Shown piece by piece: positions 57,468-64,000 of a stretch of DNA of 64,000 nt; the first letter of the stretch is position 1; each line of letters begins with the position of its first letter. The translations under genes and the position numbers were made by a program. The DNA is from Pseudomonas sp. BBP2017 (GTDB lineage Bacteria; Pseudomonadota; Gammaproteobacteria; Pseudomonadales; Pseudomonadaceae), in NCBI RefSeq assembly GCF_003024385.1, contig NZ_PVZN01000003.1, positions 186,001 to 250,000 of the forward strand, written 5' to 3'. Below the pieces are notes generated by a model, which was not told where the DNA came from, ran no database searches, and worked only from the letters and a program-made list of their open reading frames with translations.

Positions 57468-58568
57468 ATGGGTTTCAATTGTGGCATCGTCGGTCTGCCC
57501 AACGTCGGCAAGTCCACCCTGTTCAACGCCTTGACCAAATCCGGTATCGCGGCTGAGAACTTCCCCTTCTGCACCATCGAGCCGAACAGCGGCATCGTAC
57601 CGATGCCTGATGTGCGCCTGGATGCCCTGGCGGCCATCGTCAAGCCGAATCGCGTACTGCCGACCACCATGGAATTCGTCGACATCGCAGGCCTGGTAGC
57701 CGGCGCTTCGAAAGGCGAAGGCCTGGGCAACAAGTTCCTGGCCAACATCCGCGAAACCGACGCCATCGCCCACGTGGTGCGCTGCTTCGAAGACGAGAAC
57801 GTGATTCACGTCTCCAACAGTGTCGACCCCAAGCGTGACATCGAGATCATCGACCTGGAGCTGATCTTCGCCGACCTCGACAGCTGCGAGAAGCAACTGC
57901 AGAAGGTTGCGCGTAACGCCAAGGGCGGTGACAAAGATGCCCTCGCGCAGAAAGCCATTCTCGAGAAACTGATCCCGCACTTCACCGAAGGCAAGCCTGC
58001 GCGCAGCCTGATGAAGAGCATGGCAGACGACGAGAAGGCACTGATCCGTGGCTTCCACCTGCTGACCAGCAAGCCGGTGATGTACATCGCCAACGTCGCT
58101 GAAGACGGCTTCGACAACAACCCGCACCTGGACGTCGTGCGCGCCATCGCCGAAGAAGAAGGCGCCGTAGTCGTGCCGGTGTGCAACAAGATCGAAGCGG
58201 AAATCGCCGAACTCGACGAAGGCGAAGAAAAGGACATGTTCCTCGAGGCCCTGGGCCTGGAAGAGCCTGGCCTTAACCGCGTGATCCGCGCAGGCTATGG
58301 CCTGCTCAACCTGCAGACCTACTTCACCGCCGGCGTTCAGGAAGTCCGCGCCTGGACCGTCCGTGTCGGCGCCACCGCCCCTCAGGCGGCAGGCGTGATC
58401 CACACCGACTTCGAAAAAGGCTTCATCCGCGCCGAAGTGGTCGCCTATGACGACTTCATCCAGTACAAGGGTGAAGGCGGCGCGAAAGAAGCCGGTAAAT
58501 GGCGCCTGGAAGGCAAGGACTACATCGTCAAGGACGGTGACGTGATGCACTTCCGCTTTAACGTCTAG
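57468..58568 (+). CDS. ychF: Ribosome-binding ATPase YchF (OLA1/Obg family)
   Basis: The 366-residue protein has G1 [15 protein letters not shown]3 [18 protein letters not shown], a coiled-coil insert (about 130-200), the G4-like NVAEDG and a C-terminal TGS domain ([48 protein letters not shown]). YchF prefers ATP to GTP and binds ribosomes under stress. GAAGAGG precedes the ATG. Confidence 0.97.
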   Translation: MGFNCGIVGLPNVGKSTLFNALTKSGIAAENFPFCTIEPNSGIVPMPDVRLDALAAIVKPNRVLPTTMEFVDIAGLVAGASKGEGLGNKFLANIRETDAIAHVVRCFEDENVIHVSNSVDPKRDIEIIDLELIFADLDSCEKQLQKVARNAKGGDKDALAQKAILEKLIPHFTEGKPARSLMKSMADDEKALIRGFHLLTSKPVMYIANVAEDGFDNNPHLDVVRAIAEEEGAVVVPVCNKIEAEIAELDEGEEKDMFLEALGLEEPGLNRVIRAGYGLLNLQTYFTAGVQEVRAWTVRVGATAPQAAGVIHTDFEKGFIRAEVVAYDDFIQYKGEGGAKEAGKWRLEGKDYIVKDGDVMHFRFNV

Positions 58569-58602
58569 TCGCCTGCGGGTCCTGATGGGCCCCGATGAAC
58601 AC

Positions 58603-58643
58603 AAAACCCCTTGAGGCTATCCACCTCAAGGGGTTTTTCTTTT
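58603..58643 (+). terminator. Rho-independent terminator after ychF
   Basis: ccccttgagg (58607-58616) pairs with cctcaagggg (58624-58633) with a 7-base loop, flanked by AAAA on the left and TTTTT on the right. Confidence 0.95.
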
Positions 58644-58721
58644 CCATTGAGCCGCGTCAGCCCCCCCCTGAGACCGCCCTGTCTATACTCAGGTCCACTT
58701 TCACTGACGAGGTATCGGCGC

Positions 58722-59531
58722 ATGGCAAAAAAGAAAGAAAAGCAGCGTAGCGCAGAGCGTCTGCCCCGCAAGGAATACGAACAGGAACTCAAAGCCCTGC
58801 ACATCGAAATGGTCAAGCTGCAGCAGTGGGTGGTGGCCAAGGGCTTGAAGGTCTGCGTCGTCTTCGAGGGCCGCGATGGCGCCGGCAAAGGTGGCACCAT
58901 CAAGGCAATCACCGAGCGGGTCAGCCCGCGGGTGTTCCGGGTTGTCGCCCTGCCGGCGCCAACCGAGCGGGAAAAGAGCCAGATGTATGCCCAGCGCTAC
59001 ATTCAGCACATGCCGTCGGCAGGCGAAGTAGTGATCTTCGACCGCAGCTGGTACAACCGCGCAGGCGTCGAACGGGTAATGGGCTTCTGCTCCGACGAGC
59101 AAGCGGAAAAGTTTCTCAGTGTGGTCCCGCACTTCGAGAAGCTGCTGGTCGAATCCGGCATCATCGTCATCAAGTATTGGCTGGAAGTCAGCGCCGAAGA
59201 ACAGCAGCGGCGCCTGGAAGAACGCATCACCGATGGCCGCAAGATCTGGAAGCTATCTCCTATGGATCTGAAGTCGTTCAGCCGCTGGGACGACTACACG
59301 CGCGCACGCGATGAGATGTTTGCCGCCTCAGATTCCTCCTGGGCGCCCTGGTACATGGCCCACTCCGAAGACAAGCGACGGGCACGGCTGAACATCATCA
59401 GCCACTTGCTTGGGCAGATCCCCTACGAGGACATCACCCAGGAACAGAAGATCAAGCTGCCCAAACGCGGCAAGATCGGACAGTACAAGAGCAGCCACTA
59501 TCCGTCCCGGATGGTTCCTGAACGTTTCTGA
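58722..59531 (+). CDS. ppk2: Polyphosphate kinase 2 family protein
   Basis: The 269-residue single-domain PPK2 has Walker A GRDGAGKGG (50-58), Walker B FDRSWYNR (106-113) and a lid region (SPMDLKSFSRWDDYTRARDEMF). PPK2 enzymes use polyphosphate to phosphorylate nucleoside mono- or diphosphates. The length suggests a class that makes NTPs or NDPs from polyphosphate. The start at 58722 follows GAGG; upstream in-frame ATG at 58611 is in the terminator. Confidence 0.95.
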   Translation: MAKKKEKQRSAERLPRKEYEQELKALHIEMVKLQQWVVAKGLKVCVVFEGRDGAGKGGTIKAITERVSPRVFRVVALPAPTEREKSQMYAQRYIQHMPSAGEVVIFDRSWYNRAGVERVMGFCSDEQAEKFLSVVPHFEKLLVESGIIVIKYWLEVSAEEQQRRLEERITDGRKIWKLSPMDLKSFSRWDDYTRARDEMFAASDSSWAPWYMAHSEDKRRARLNIISHLLGQIPYEDITQEQKIKLPKRGKIGQYKSSHYPSRMVPERF

Positions 59532-59533
59532 GC

Positions 59534-60691
59534 TTAACCCGCCACTGCAAGGCGCCTGGCCTTGCGGTTGGCGCTGCGGGCAAAGCACACGAACAGCGCA
59601 GCCATGATCGTCAGCGCCATGGGCAGGCCATGAGGGGCGACATCCATGGCCGCACCGCTGAGTAAAGGCCCGATCAGGCTGCCTACGCCCCACAACAGCC
59701 CGACACTGGCATTGGCGGTGACCAGATCCTGGCCCTTGAACTGCTGGCCGATCAACACCAGCGCCAGGGTATAGACCCCACCGGCAACCGCCCCTAGCAA
59801 CACCAGCGCCGGCCACAGCAGCCACTGCACCTGCAGCAGCCAGGGCAAGGCCAGGCCGATCAGCATCGCCAGCACACCGCACACCAGATGCACCAAGGTC
59901 CGTTCGCTGCGGTCAGCCAGCCAGCCCAGGGGCAGCTGGAACAGCATGTCGCCAGTGAGGATCACCGTCACCATCAAGGCTGCCACCCCCACGGCAAATC
60001 CGTGACTTGAGGCATACACTGGCATCAGCGAGAGAATTACCGCATCGAAGAACGAGAAGAACAGCACACCCATGCACAACGCCGGAGCGACACGGAAGAA
60101 GCCCGCCAGGGAGAAGCTCTTGCCGCCCTCCTCGCCATGCTCGACGTGATCGTTGGGCACTGTCAGCACAATACACAGCAGCGCCAGGCCATAGCAGGCA
60201 GTGACCACGGCAATCACCCATGCGCTCTGCGCACCGAGCAGCGCCAGCATGGCCGGGCCGAGCATCTGAAAGCCGGTGAACGCGGTGGCGTACAGCGCCA
60301 TAACCTTGCCGCGGTTGTGCTCTTCGCTCAGCTCATTGACCCAGGACTCGCCGAGAATGATCGCGATGCCCATGCCGATGCCCAGGCTCAAACGCAACAG
60401 CGCCAGCAGGTAGATCGAGGAAAAGGCCCACTCAAGCAGGCCGATACTCAACGTACACAGGCCGAAACACAGCAGGTAGATGGCCCGGCGAGTCAGATAC
60501 CGACAGCAGGCATCGACCATGAACGCCGAGAGCATCATGCCCGCCGCCGGAATGGCCGAGAGGATGCCGATCTGCATGGTACTGGCGCCAGCATCAAGCA
60601 GACGCAGTGACACCAACGGCAGGCTCGCCCCGAGACTGAAACCGACCACCGAGACAGCAAACAACAAACCCAGCAACAAACGCGTATTCAT
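59534..60691 (-). CDS. MFS transporter (YcaD-like)
   Basis: The 385-residue protein has 12 hydrophobic segments, with the MFS loop motif reduced to DACCRYLTRRAIY after TM2 and GWLADRSERT between TM8 and TM9. The pattern recalls YcaD-type transporters. No substrate can be named. The start at 60691 has GGAG seven bases upstream. It converges on ppk2. Confidence 0.9.
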   Translation of the reverse strand: MNTRLLLGLLFAVSVVGFSLGASLPLVSLRLLDAGASTMQIGILSAIPAAGMMLSAFMVDACCRYLTRRAIYLLCFGLCTLSIGLLEWAFSSIYLLALLRLSLGIGMGIAIILGESWVNELSEEHNRGKVMALYATAFTGFQMLGPAMLALLGAQSAWVIAVVTACYGLALLCIVLTVPNDHVEHGEEGGKSFSLAGFFRVAPALCMGVLFFSFFDAVILSLMPVYASSHGFAVGVAALMVTVILTGDMLFQLPLGWLADRSERTLVHLVCGVLAMLIGLALPWLLQVQWLLWPALVLLGAVAGGVYTLALVLIGQQFKGQDLVTANASVGLLWGVGSLIGPLLSGAAMDVAPHGLPMALTIMAALFVCFARSANRKARRLAVAG

Positions 60692-61034
60692 TACAACTCC
60701 AGACTCACCGGCGCAGGTGCGACATCGCACCCGCGCAGGCGCATACAAGACCAAATCAATTCAGATGCAGGCGAGCTCGGCCACGGCAGGAAGCCGGCCC
60801 CGTTGCCGCCAGGTCAGGAGGTGTGAAGGTGAGGCGAGAAGGTGAAGGCGAACAGCACACTGCGCCGACGCTTGAGGACAGTATCGCTCGGCCAGTCGCA
60901 ACCACGGGTCAGGATGACCGGCTGGAGTGCAGCGAATGTAAGGCGAAGGCGGCTCATACGTCAGTTACACAGGTGGCAATGGGCGGCACTCTAGGAGAAG
61001 CCATGCCACCCGTCAATAGCCCGTCCTTGAGCCC
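60692..61034 (-). promoter_or_regulatory. Intergenic region between the two MFS genes
   Basis: No gene is convincing in these 343 bases. The inverted repeat gcgcaggtgcga (60711-60722)/tcgcacccgcgc (60725-60736) forms a long hairpin just upstream of the MFS ribosome site, where it could limit translation or mark an operator. Confidence 0.35.
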
Positions 61035-62252
61035 TCAGCGTTTACCGGTGGACGGCAGCAGGATCGCCAGCAGGCCGAACAGCGGCAGGTACGAGCACAG
61101 GCTGTAGACGTACTCGATGCCCTTGAGGTCGGCCAGGTAGCCGAGCAACGCCGCGCCGATACCGCCAAAACCGAACATCAGGCCGAAGAAAATCCCGGCG
61201 ATCATGCCGACATTACCCGGAACCAGCTCCTGGGCATACACCACGATGGCCGAGAACGCCGACGCCAGGATAAAGCCGATGATCACGCTCAGGACACTGG
61301 TCCAGAACAGGTCCACGTAAGGCAGCAGCAAGGTGAACGGGGCCACGCCGAGAATCGAGAACCAGATCACCGCCTTGCGCCCGATACGATCACCGATCGG
61401 CCCACCGAAGAATGTCCCGGCGGCCACTGCGCCGAGGAACAGGAACAGGTGCAACTGCGAACTGGCCACCGACAAATCGAACTTCTCGATCAAGTAGAAG
61501 GTGAAGTAACTGGTAAGGCTGGACATGTAAAAATACTTGGAGAACACCAGCAGCCCCAGCACCACCAGCGCACCGATCACCCGTCCGCGCGATAAGCCGT
61601 GAGTCGCCGCCTGACCGGCTTTGGCCTTGAACAGGTTCAGGTGCTCGCGGTACCAGCGGCTCAAGCCATAGGTCACCAGAACGGCAAACACCGCGAACAG
61701 ACCGAACCAGGCGACATTACCCTGACCGAACGGGATGATGATCGCCGCCGCCAGCAACGGGCCGAGGGCGGAACCGGCATTGCCACCGACCTGAAAGCTC
61801 GACTGCGCCAAGCCAAAGCGCCCACCCGAAGCCAACCGGGCAATGCGCGAGGTTTCCGGGTGGAACGTCGAGGAACCGATGCCCACCAACGCCGCTGCCA
61901 GTAAAATCATCGGGAAGCTGCCGACGTACGCCAGCATGACGATTCCCACCAGGGTGCACAGCGTGCCCAGCGGCAGCAGGTTCGGCATCGGCTTGCGATC
62001 GGTGTAGAAACCCACCCAGGGCTGCAGCAGCGAAGCGGTGATCTGGAAGGTCAGGGTAATCATCCCCACCTGGGCAAAACTCAACCCATAGTTGGCCTTG
62101 AGCATGGGATAGATCGACGGCAGCACCGCCTGGATCAGGTCGTTGATCAGGTGCGCCAGGGCGCAAGCGGCGATGATCCGCATGACCAGCGGGCTGCTCT
62201 GGGCAGTCGTGGCGCTAGCGGGCGAAATGGACGAGGCACTGCTTACAGCCAT
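61035..62252 (-). CDS. MFS transporter, fosmidomycin-resistance (Fsr) type
   Basis: The 405-residue protein has 12 membrane segments. Conserved marks of the Fsr class are ALAHLINDLIQAVLPSIYPMLK, GFYTDRKPMP, GIGSSTFHPETSRIARLASGGRFGLAQSSFQVGGNAGSA and GGPIGDRIGRK. Relatives export fosmidomycin and similar drugs. The start may be at 62252 or 62267; GGAAGA lies before the former. Confidence 0.9.
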   Translation of the reverse strand: MAVSSASSISPASATTAQSSPLVMRIIAACALAHLINDLIQAVLPSIYPMLKANYGLSFAQVGMITLTFQITASLLQPWVGFYTDRKPMPNLLPLGTLCTLVGIVMLAYVGSFPMILLAAALVGIGSSTFHPETSRIARLASGGRFGLAQSSFQVGGNAGSALGPLLAAAIIIPFGQGNVAWFGLFAVFAVLVTYGLSRWYREHLNLFKAKAGQAATHGLSRGRVIGALVVLGLLVFSKYFYMSSLTSYFTFYLIEKFDLSVASSQLHLFLFLGAVAAGTFFGGPIGDRIGRKAVIWFSILGVAPFTLLLPYVDLFWTSVLSVIIGFILASAFSAIVVYAQELVPGNVGMIAGIFFGLMFGFGGIGAALLGYLADLKGIEYVYSLCSYLPLFGLLAILLPSTGKR

Positions 62253-62346
62253 GACAAGGTCTTCCATCCGGTGATCGGGATCCAATTATCCAGAGTTCGT
62301 TAGCAAGCGCACTATTCTTTTCGACGAGCGTGATTCCGACATTTCT

Positions 62347-62365
62347 ACTAATGATTCTCAATAGC
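62347..62365. promoter_or_regulatory. Possible Fur box
   Basis: Read on the minus strand the 19 bases match the Fur consensus at about 14 positions, with the core gagaatcatta. It lies about 95 bases upstream of the Fsr-type transporter. It may control that gene, or be left over from a lost iron-uptake gene. Confidence 0.35.
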
Positions 62366-62479
62366 TATTGCAGCTTGTGCGTTTCCCAGCCCTTGCTTCC
62401 CGCTCAGGGCATCGCACTTGCCATGAACTCACCCCCCCCTCAGTACTACCGACCGGGCCTGGCAACCGGGTACACAAAG

Positions 62480-62619
62480 CGCAACGACGCGAGGCCGGCC
62501 GAGCCCTGGTCAGTGATAACTTCAACCTCGATCAGGCCGCCGATGCCTTCGATACCCTGGCCGTTACTCAGCAGTTACGCACCCACAACCTTGCTGGGCA
62601 AGTGATCATCGTCCGCTGA
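62480..62619 (+). pseudogene. Possible C-terminal remnant of a zinc-type dehydrogenase
   Basis: The plus-strand frame ends FNLDQAADAFDTLAV...NLAGQVIIVR before TGA at 62617-62619, the pattern of a medium-chain dehydrogenase C-terminus (helix with AADAF, then GxVIIxR). The upstream sequence has no matching dehydrogenase domain. The left limit is approximate. Confidence 0.3.
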
Positions 62620-62711
62620 TTAGCACCGTTGCCGCACCCTACAGGTAGCGCATCAAAGCTACCCGCTCGCCAAGCAGTTGATCGCACGATGAATTTTTTT
62701 AAAAAAGAGTG

Positions 62712-62740
62712 TTGACAGGTATCCGTTTAAAGCGAATAAT
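62712..62740 (+). promoter_or_regulatory. Sigma-70 promoter of tRNA-Met
   Basis: TTGACA (62712-62717), 17 bases, AATAAT (62735-62740), followed by a GC-rich discriminator gcgcgcc, typical of stable-RNA promoters under stringent control. Confidence 0.88.
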
Positions 62741-62751
62741 GCGCGCCACTT

Positions 62752-62828
62752 GGCTACATAGCTCAGTTGGTTAGAGCATAGCATTCATAATGCTGGGGTC
62801 CGGGGTTCAAGTCCCTGTGTAGCCACCA
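62752..62828 (+). tRNA. tRNA-Met (CAT anticodon)
   Basis: A 77-base cloverleaf: acceptor ggctaca/tgtagcc, D-loop with ttggtt, anticodon stem tagca/tgctg and loop ttcataa (CAT), T-arm ggttcaagtcc, encoded CCA. The paired first base and normal stems fit elongator tRNA-Met rather than the initiator. Confidence 0.93.
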
Positions 62829-62835
62829 AGTACCG

Positions 62836-62870
62836 AAAAAGGGCTTACCGCAAGGTAGGCCCTTTTTTTT
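62836..62870 (+). terminator. Terminator after tRNA-Met
   Basis: gggcttacc (62841-62849) pairs with ggtaggccc (62854-62862), one GU pair, followed by eight T. Confidence 0.93.
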
Positions 62871-62933
62871 ACCTTGTGCACTCCCCTAGTGAGGGCAAGC
62901 CCCCCCACCAAGCACTGTCCCCATCCGTCATCA

Positions 62934-63035
62934 GAACAAACACTTGCTACTGAGCATGAAGCTGCGCAGCTCCCCCATATGAGCCACTGTAGACGTTGTC
63001 ATCCAGCGAGCTAGTGTGATGCAGGACGCATCCTG
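62934..63035 (-). pseudogene. Remnant of the C-terminus of a TonB-dependent receptor
   Basis: On the minus strand one frame reads LDDNVYSGSYG (about 62972-63006) and the next frame continues GELRSFMLSSKCLF then TGA (62934-62936 region). Joined, they resemble the end of siderophore receptors (…DDNVYSGSYGEPRSFMLSSKYLF). The join requires loss of one G from a run of five at about 62972-62976. No upstream receptor sequence remains between this and the fecR stop at 63077. Confidence 0.5.
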
Positions 63036-63076
63036 AAATGCTTCCGGGCTCCTGAAATCTCTCACATGCTTGACGT

Positions 63077-64000
63077 TCAAGGCTGCTCAAGCGAGACCCG
63101 GGTCACCCAAGGCGAGTAGTGCTCGATCTTGATCGGCAAACTGCGCGCCAGGACGCGCAATGCCCGCTGACTGTCGTCGGCGGGCAGCACCCCGGTGACC
63201 CGCAGTAGCTGCAAGGCCCTGGCGTCAAACAACAAGTAACCATGATGATTGCGCGCCAGTTGCTCAAGCACCTGGTCCAGGGATTGGTCACGCACCAGCA
63301 ACTGATGCCGCTCCCAGGCCTGTTCCAACTCGGCCGCATCGATACGCTGTGCGACACCGGGCCCTGCCGCATCGAAGCGTAGCGCCTGCCCGGCCTCAAC
63401 CATCACGCGCTTGCCAGCACTGTCGACTTCGGCAGTTGATTCAATCACCGCCACATGGCTGGCATCGGGCAACTGCTCTACGAAAAAACGGCCACTGTGC
63501 GCATGGACACTGCCGTACCCGGTCAAGACCCGAAAAGGCCGTGTCGCATCCTTAGCCACCTCTAAGCGAATTTCCCCTTGCACCAGGCGCACCGTACGCC
63601 CCTGTCCATCGAACTGCAGATCCACGGCCGAGCTGCCATCAAGACTGATGCGGCTGCCATCATCCAGCGGCAGGGTGCTGCGCTGAGCACTGCTGGTATG
63701 AATATCGGCCAACAGGTAGGACGGTGGAAACTGCTGCAGCGCCACCCCTAACGGCAACAGCAACAACGCTACCAGCGCCAGCGCCTTGATTGGCTGACGC
63801 CGCACACGTCGCCGGGCCATCTGGTCGAGGACCGCCTGCGCAGGCTCATCGGGTACATCGCGCAGCGCGGTCAGGCTGGACTGCAAACGCTCAATAGCCT
63901 TCATGTGTTCCGGATCAGCTGCAAGCCAGACCCGAAAGGCATTGCGCTCAGCTGCACCGACGTCGCCCTCCAGACGCACCAGCCATTCGGCTGCCTCTTG
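63077..64000 (-). CDS. FecR family anti-sigma/sigma regulator (5' end outside window)
   Basis: The frame is open past 64000, where EAAEWLVRLEGDVGA is seen, the usual FecR N-terminus; at least 308 residues are visible here. Parts are the DUF4880 region (AFRVWLAADPEHMKAIERL), one membrane helix (ALALVALLLLPLGVAL), the FecR domain (RSTLPLDDGSRISLDGSSAVDL, VRLVQGEIRLEVA, RPFRVLTGYG) and a C-terminal STN-like part (LDQVLEQLARNHHGYLLFD). FecR relays receptor occupancy to an ECF sigma factor; its receptor is missing from the adjacent downstream place. Confidence 0.93.
   Translation of the reverse strand, partial: QEAAEWLVRLEGDVGAAERNAFRVWLAADPEHMKAIERLQSSLTALRDVPDEPAQAVLDQMARRRVRRQPIKALALVALLLLPLGVALQQFPPSYLLADIHTSSAQRSTLPLDDGSRISLDGSSAVDLQFDGQGRTVRLVQGEIRLEVAKDATRPFRVLTGYGSVHAHSGRFFVEQLPDASHVAVIESTAEVDSAGKRVMVEAGQALRFDAAGPGVAQRIDAAELEQAWERHQLLVRDQSLDQVLEQLARNHHGYLLFDARALQLLRVTGVLPADDSQRALRVLARSLPIKIEHYSPWVTRVSLEQP

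Noticed and set aside
56790..58604. A 604-codon minus-strand frame opposite pth and ychF
   Set aside because: Both opposite genes are universally conserved with intact motifs; the antisense translation has low-complexity composition typical of shadows.

Overview
The window is high-GC chromosomal DNA of a Pseudomonas, most likely of the P. putida/P. fluorescens lineage. The gene order supports this (mqo, cupin, hpt, upp, uraA, hemH, then renalase, photolyase, murI, moeB, prmC, prfA, hemA, then lolB, ispE, tRNA-Gln, prs, rplY, pth, ychF), as do the scattered GC-rich REP palindromes and the paralogue types (DUF1302/DUF1329, PA4642-like, CPXCG, LprI/MliC). I saw no rRNA operon, prophage, insertion sequence or CRISPR array. 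The window is about 65 chromosomal protein genes plus two tRNAs.

Layout. 1-6.9 kb: end of a GT4 glycosyltransferase, an Old Yellow Enzyme, glutathione peroxidase, SlyD, Pta (no acetate kinase next to it), a YihG-type acyltransferase and a secreted protein. 6.9-14.1 kb: OmpA-like lipoprotein, glyoxalase-II-like hydrolase, NhaP antiporter, a small histidine kinase overlapping a TPR response regulator, a PAS-GGDEF diguanylate cyclase and a LprI/MliC lysozyme-inhibitor-like protein. 14.2-22.4 kb: a MalT-like regulator followed by DUF1329, DUF1302 (outer-membrane barrel) and an AlkK-like acyl-CoA ligase, a likely system for uptake and activation of a hydrophobic acid. 22.5-33.6 kb: LysE exporter, 2-hydroxyacid dehydrogenase, RsmC, a yybP-ykoY-type (Mn2+) leader in front of a GDT1/TMEM165 Mn exporter, M48 lipoprotein protease, chemoreceptor, an unusual SRAP protein and small conserved genes. 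34-40.8 kb: mqo and a purine/pyrimidine salvage and haem segment (hpt, upp, uraA, hemH). 40.8-46.7 kb: a probable light/DNA-damage island: TIGR01777 epimerase, renalase-like flavoenzyme, DUF523-DUF1722 protein, photolyase and a degenerate SDR, with two promoter palindromes of identical geometry. 46.2-58.6 kb: pagL, murI-moeB and prmC-prfA-hemA on the minus strand, then TPR lipoprotein-lolB-ispE-tRNA-Gln-prs-rplY-pth-ychF on the plus strand. 58.7-64 kb: ppk2, two MFS transporters, a decayed segment around tRNA-Met, and the 3' part of a fecR anti-sigma gene whose expected TonB receptor appears to survive only as a frameshifted C-terminal stump.

The observations most worth following are the shared TRTACA-N12-TGTAYA operator around the renalase/photolyase genes, the SRAP protein whose catalytic Asn and His appear exchanged, the Mn riboswitch leader with alternative hairpins, the MalT-like/DUF1302/DUF1329/AlkK locus, and the orphaned fecR with a receptor remnant. 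All function calls come from reading the sequence and from memory of the families; no search was run.
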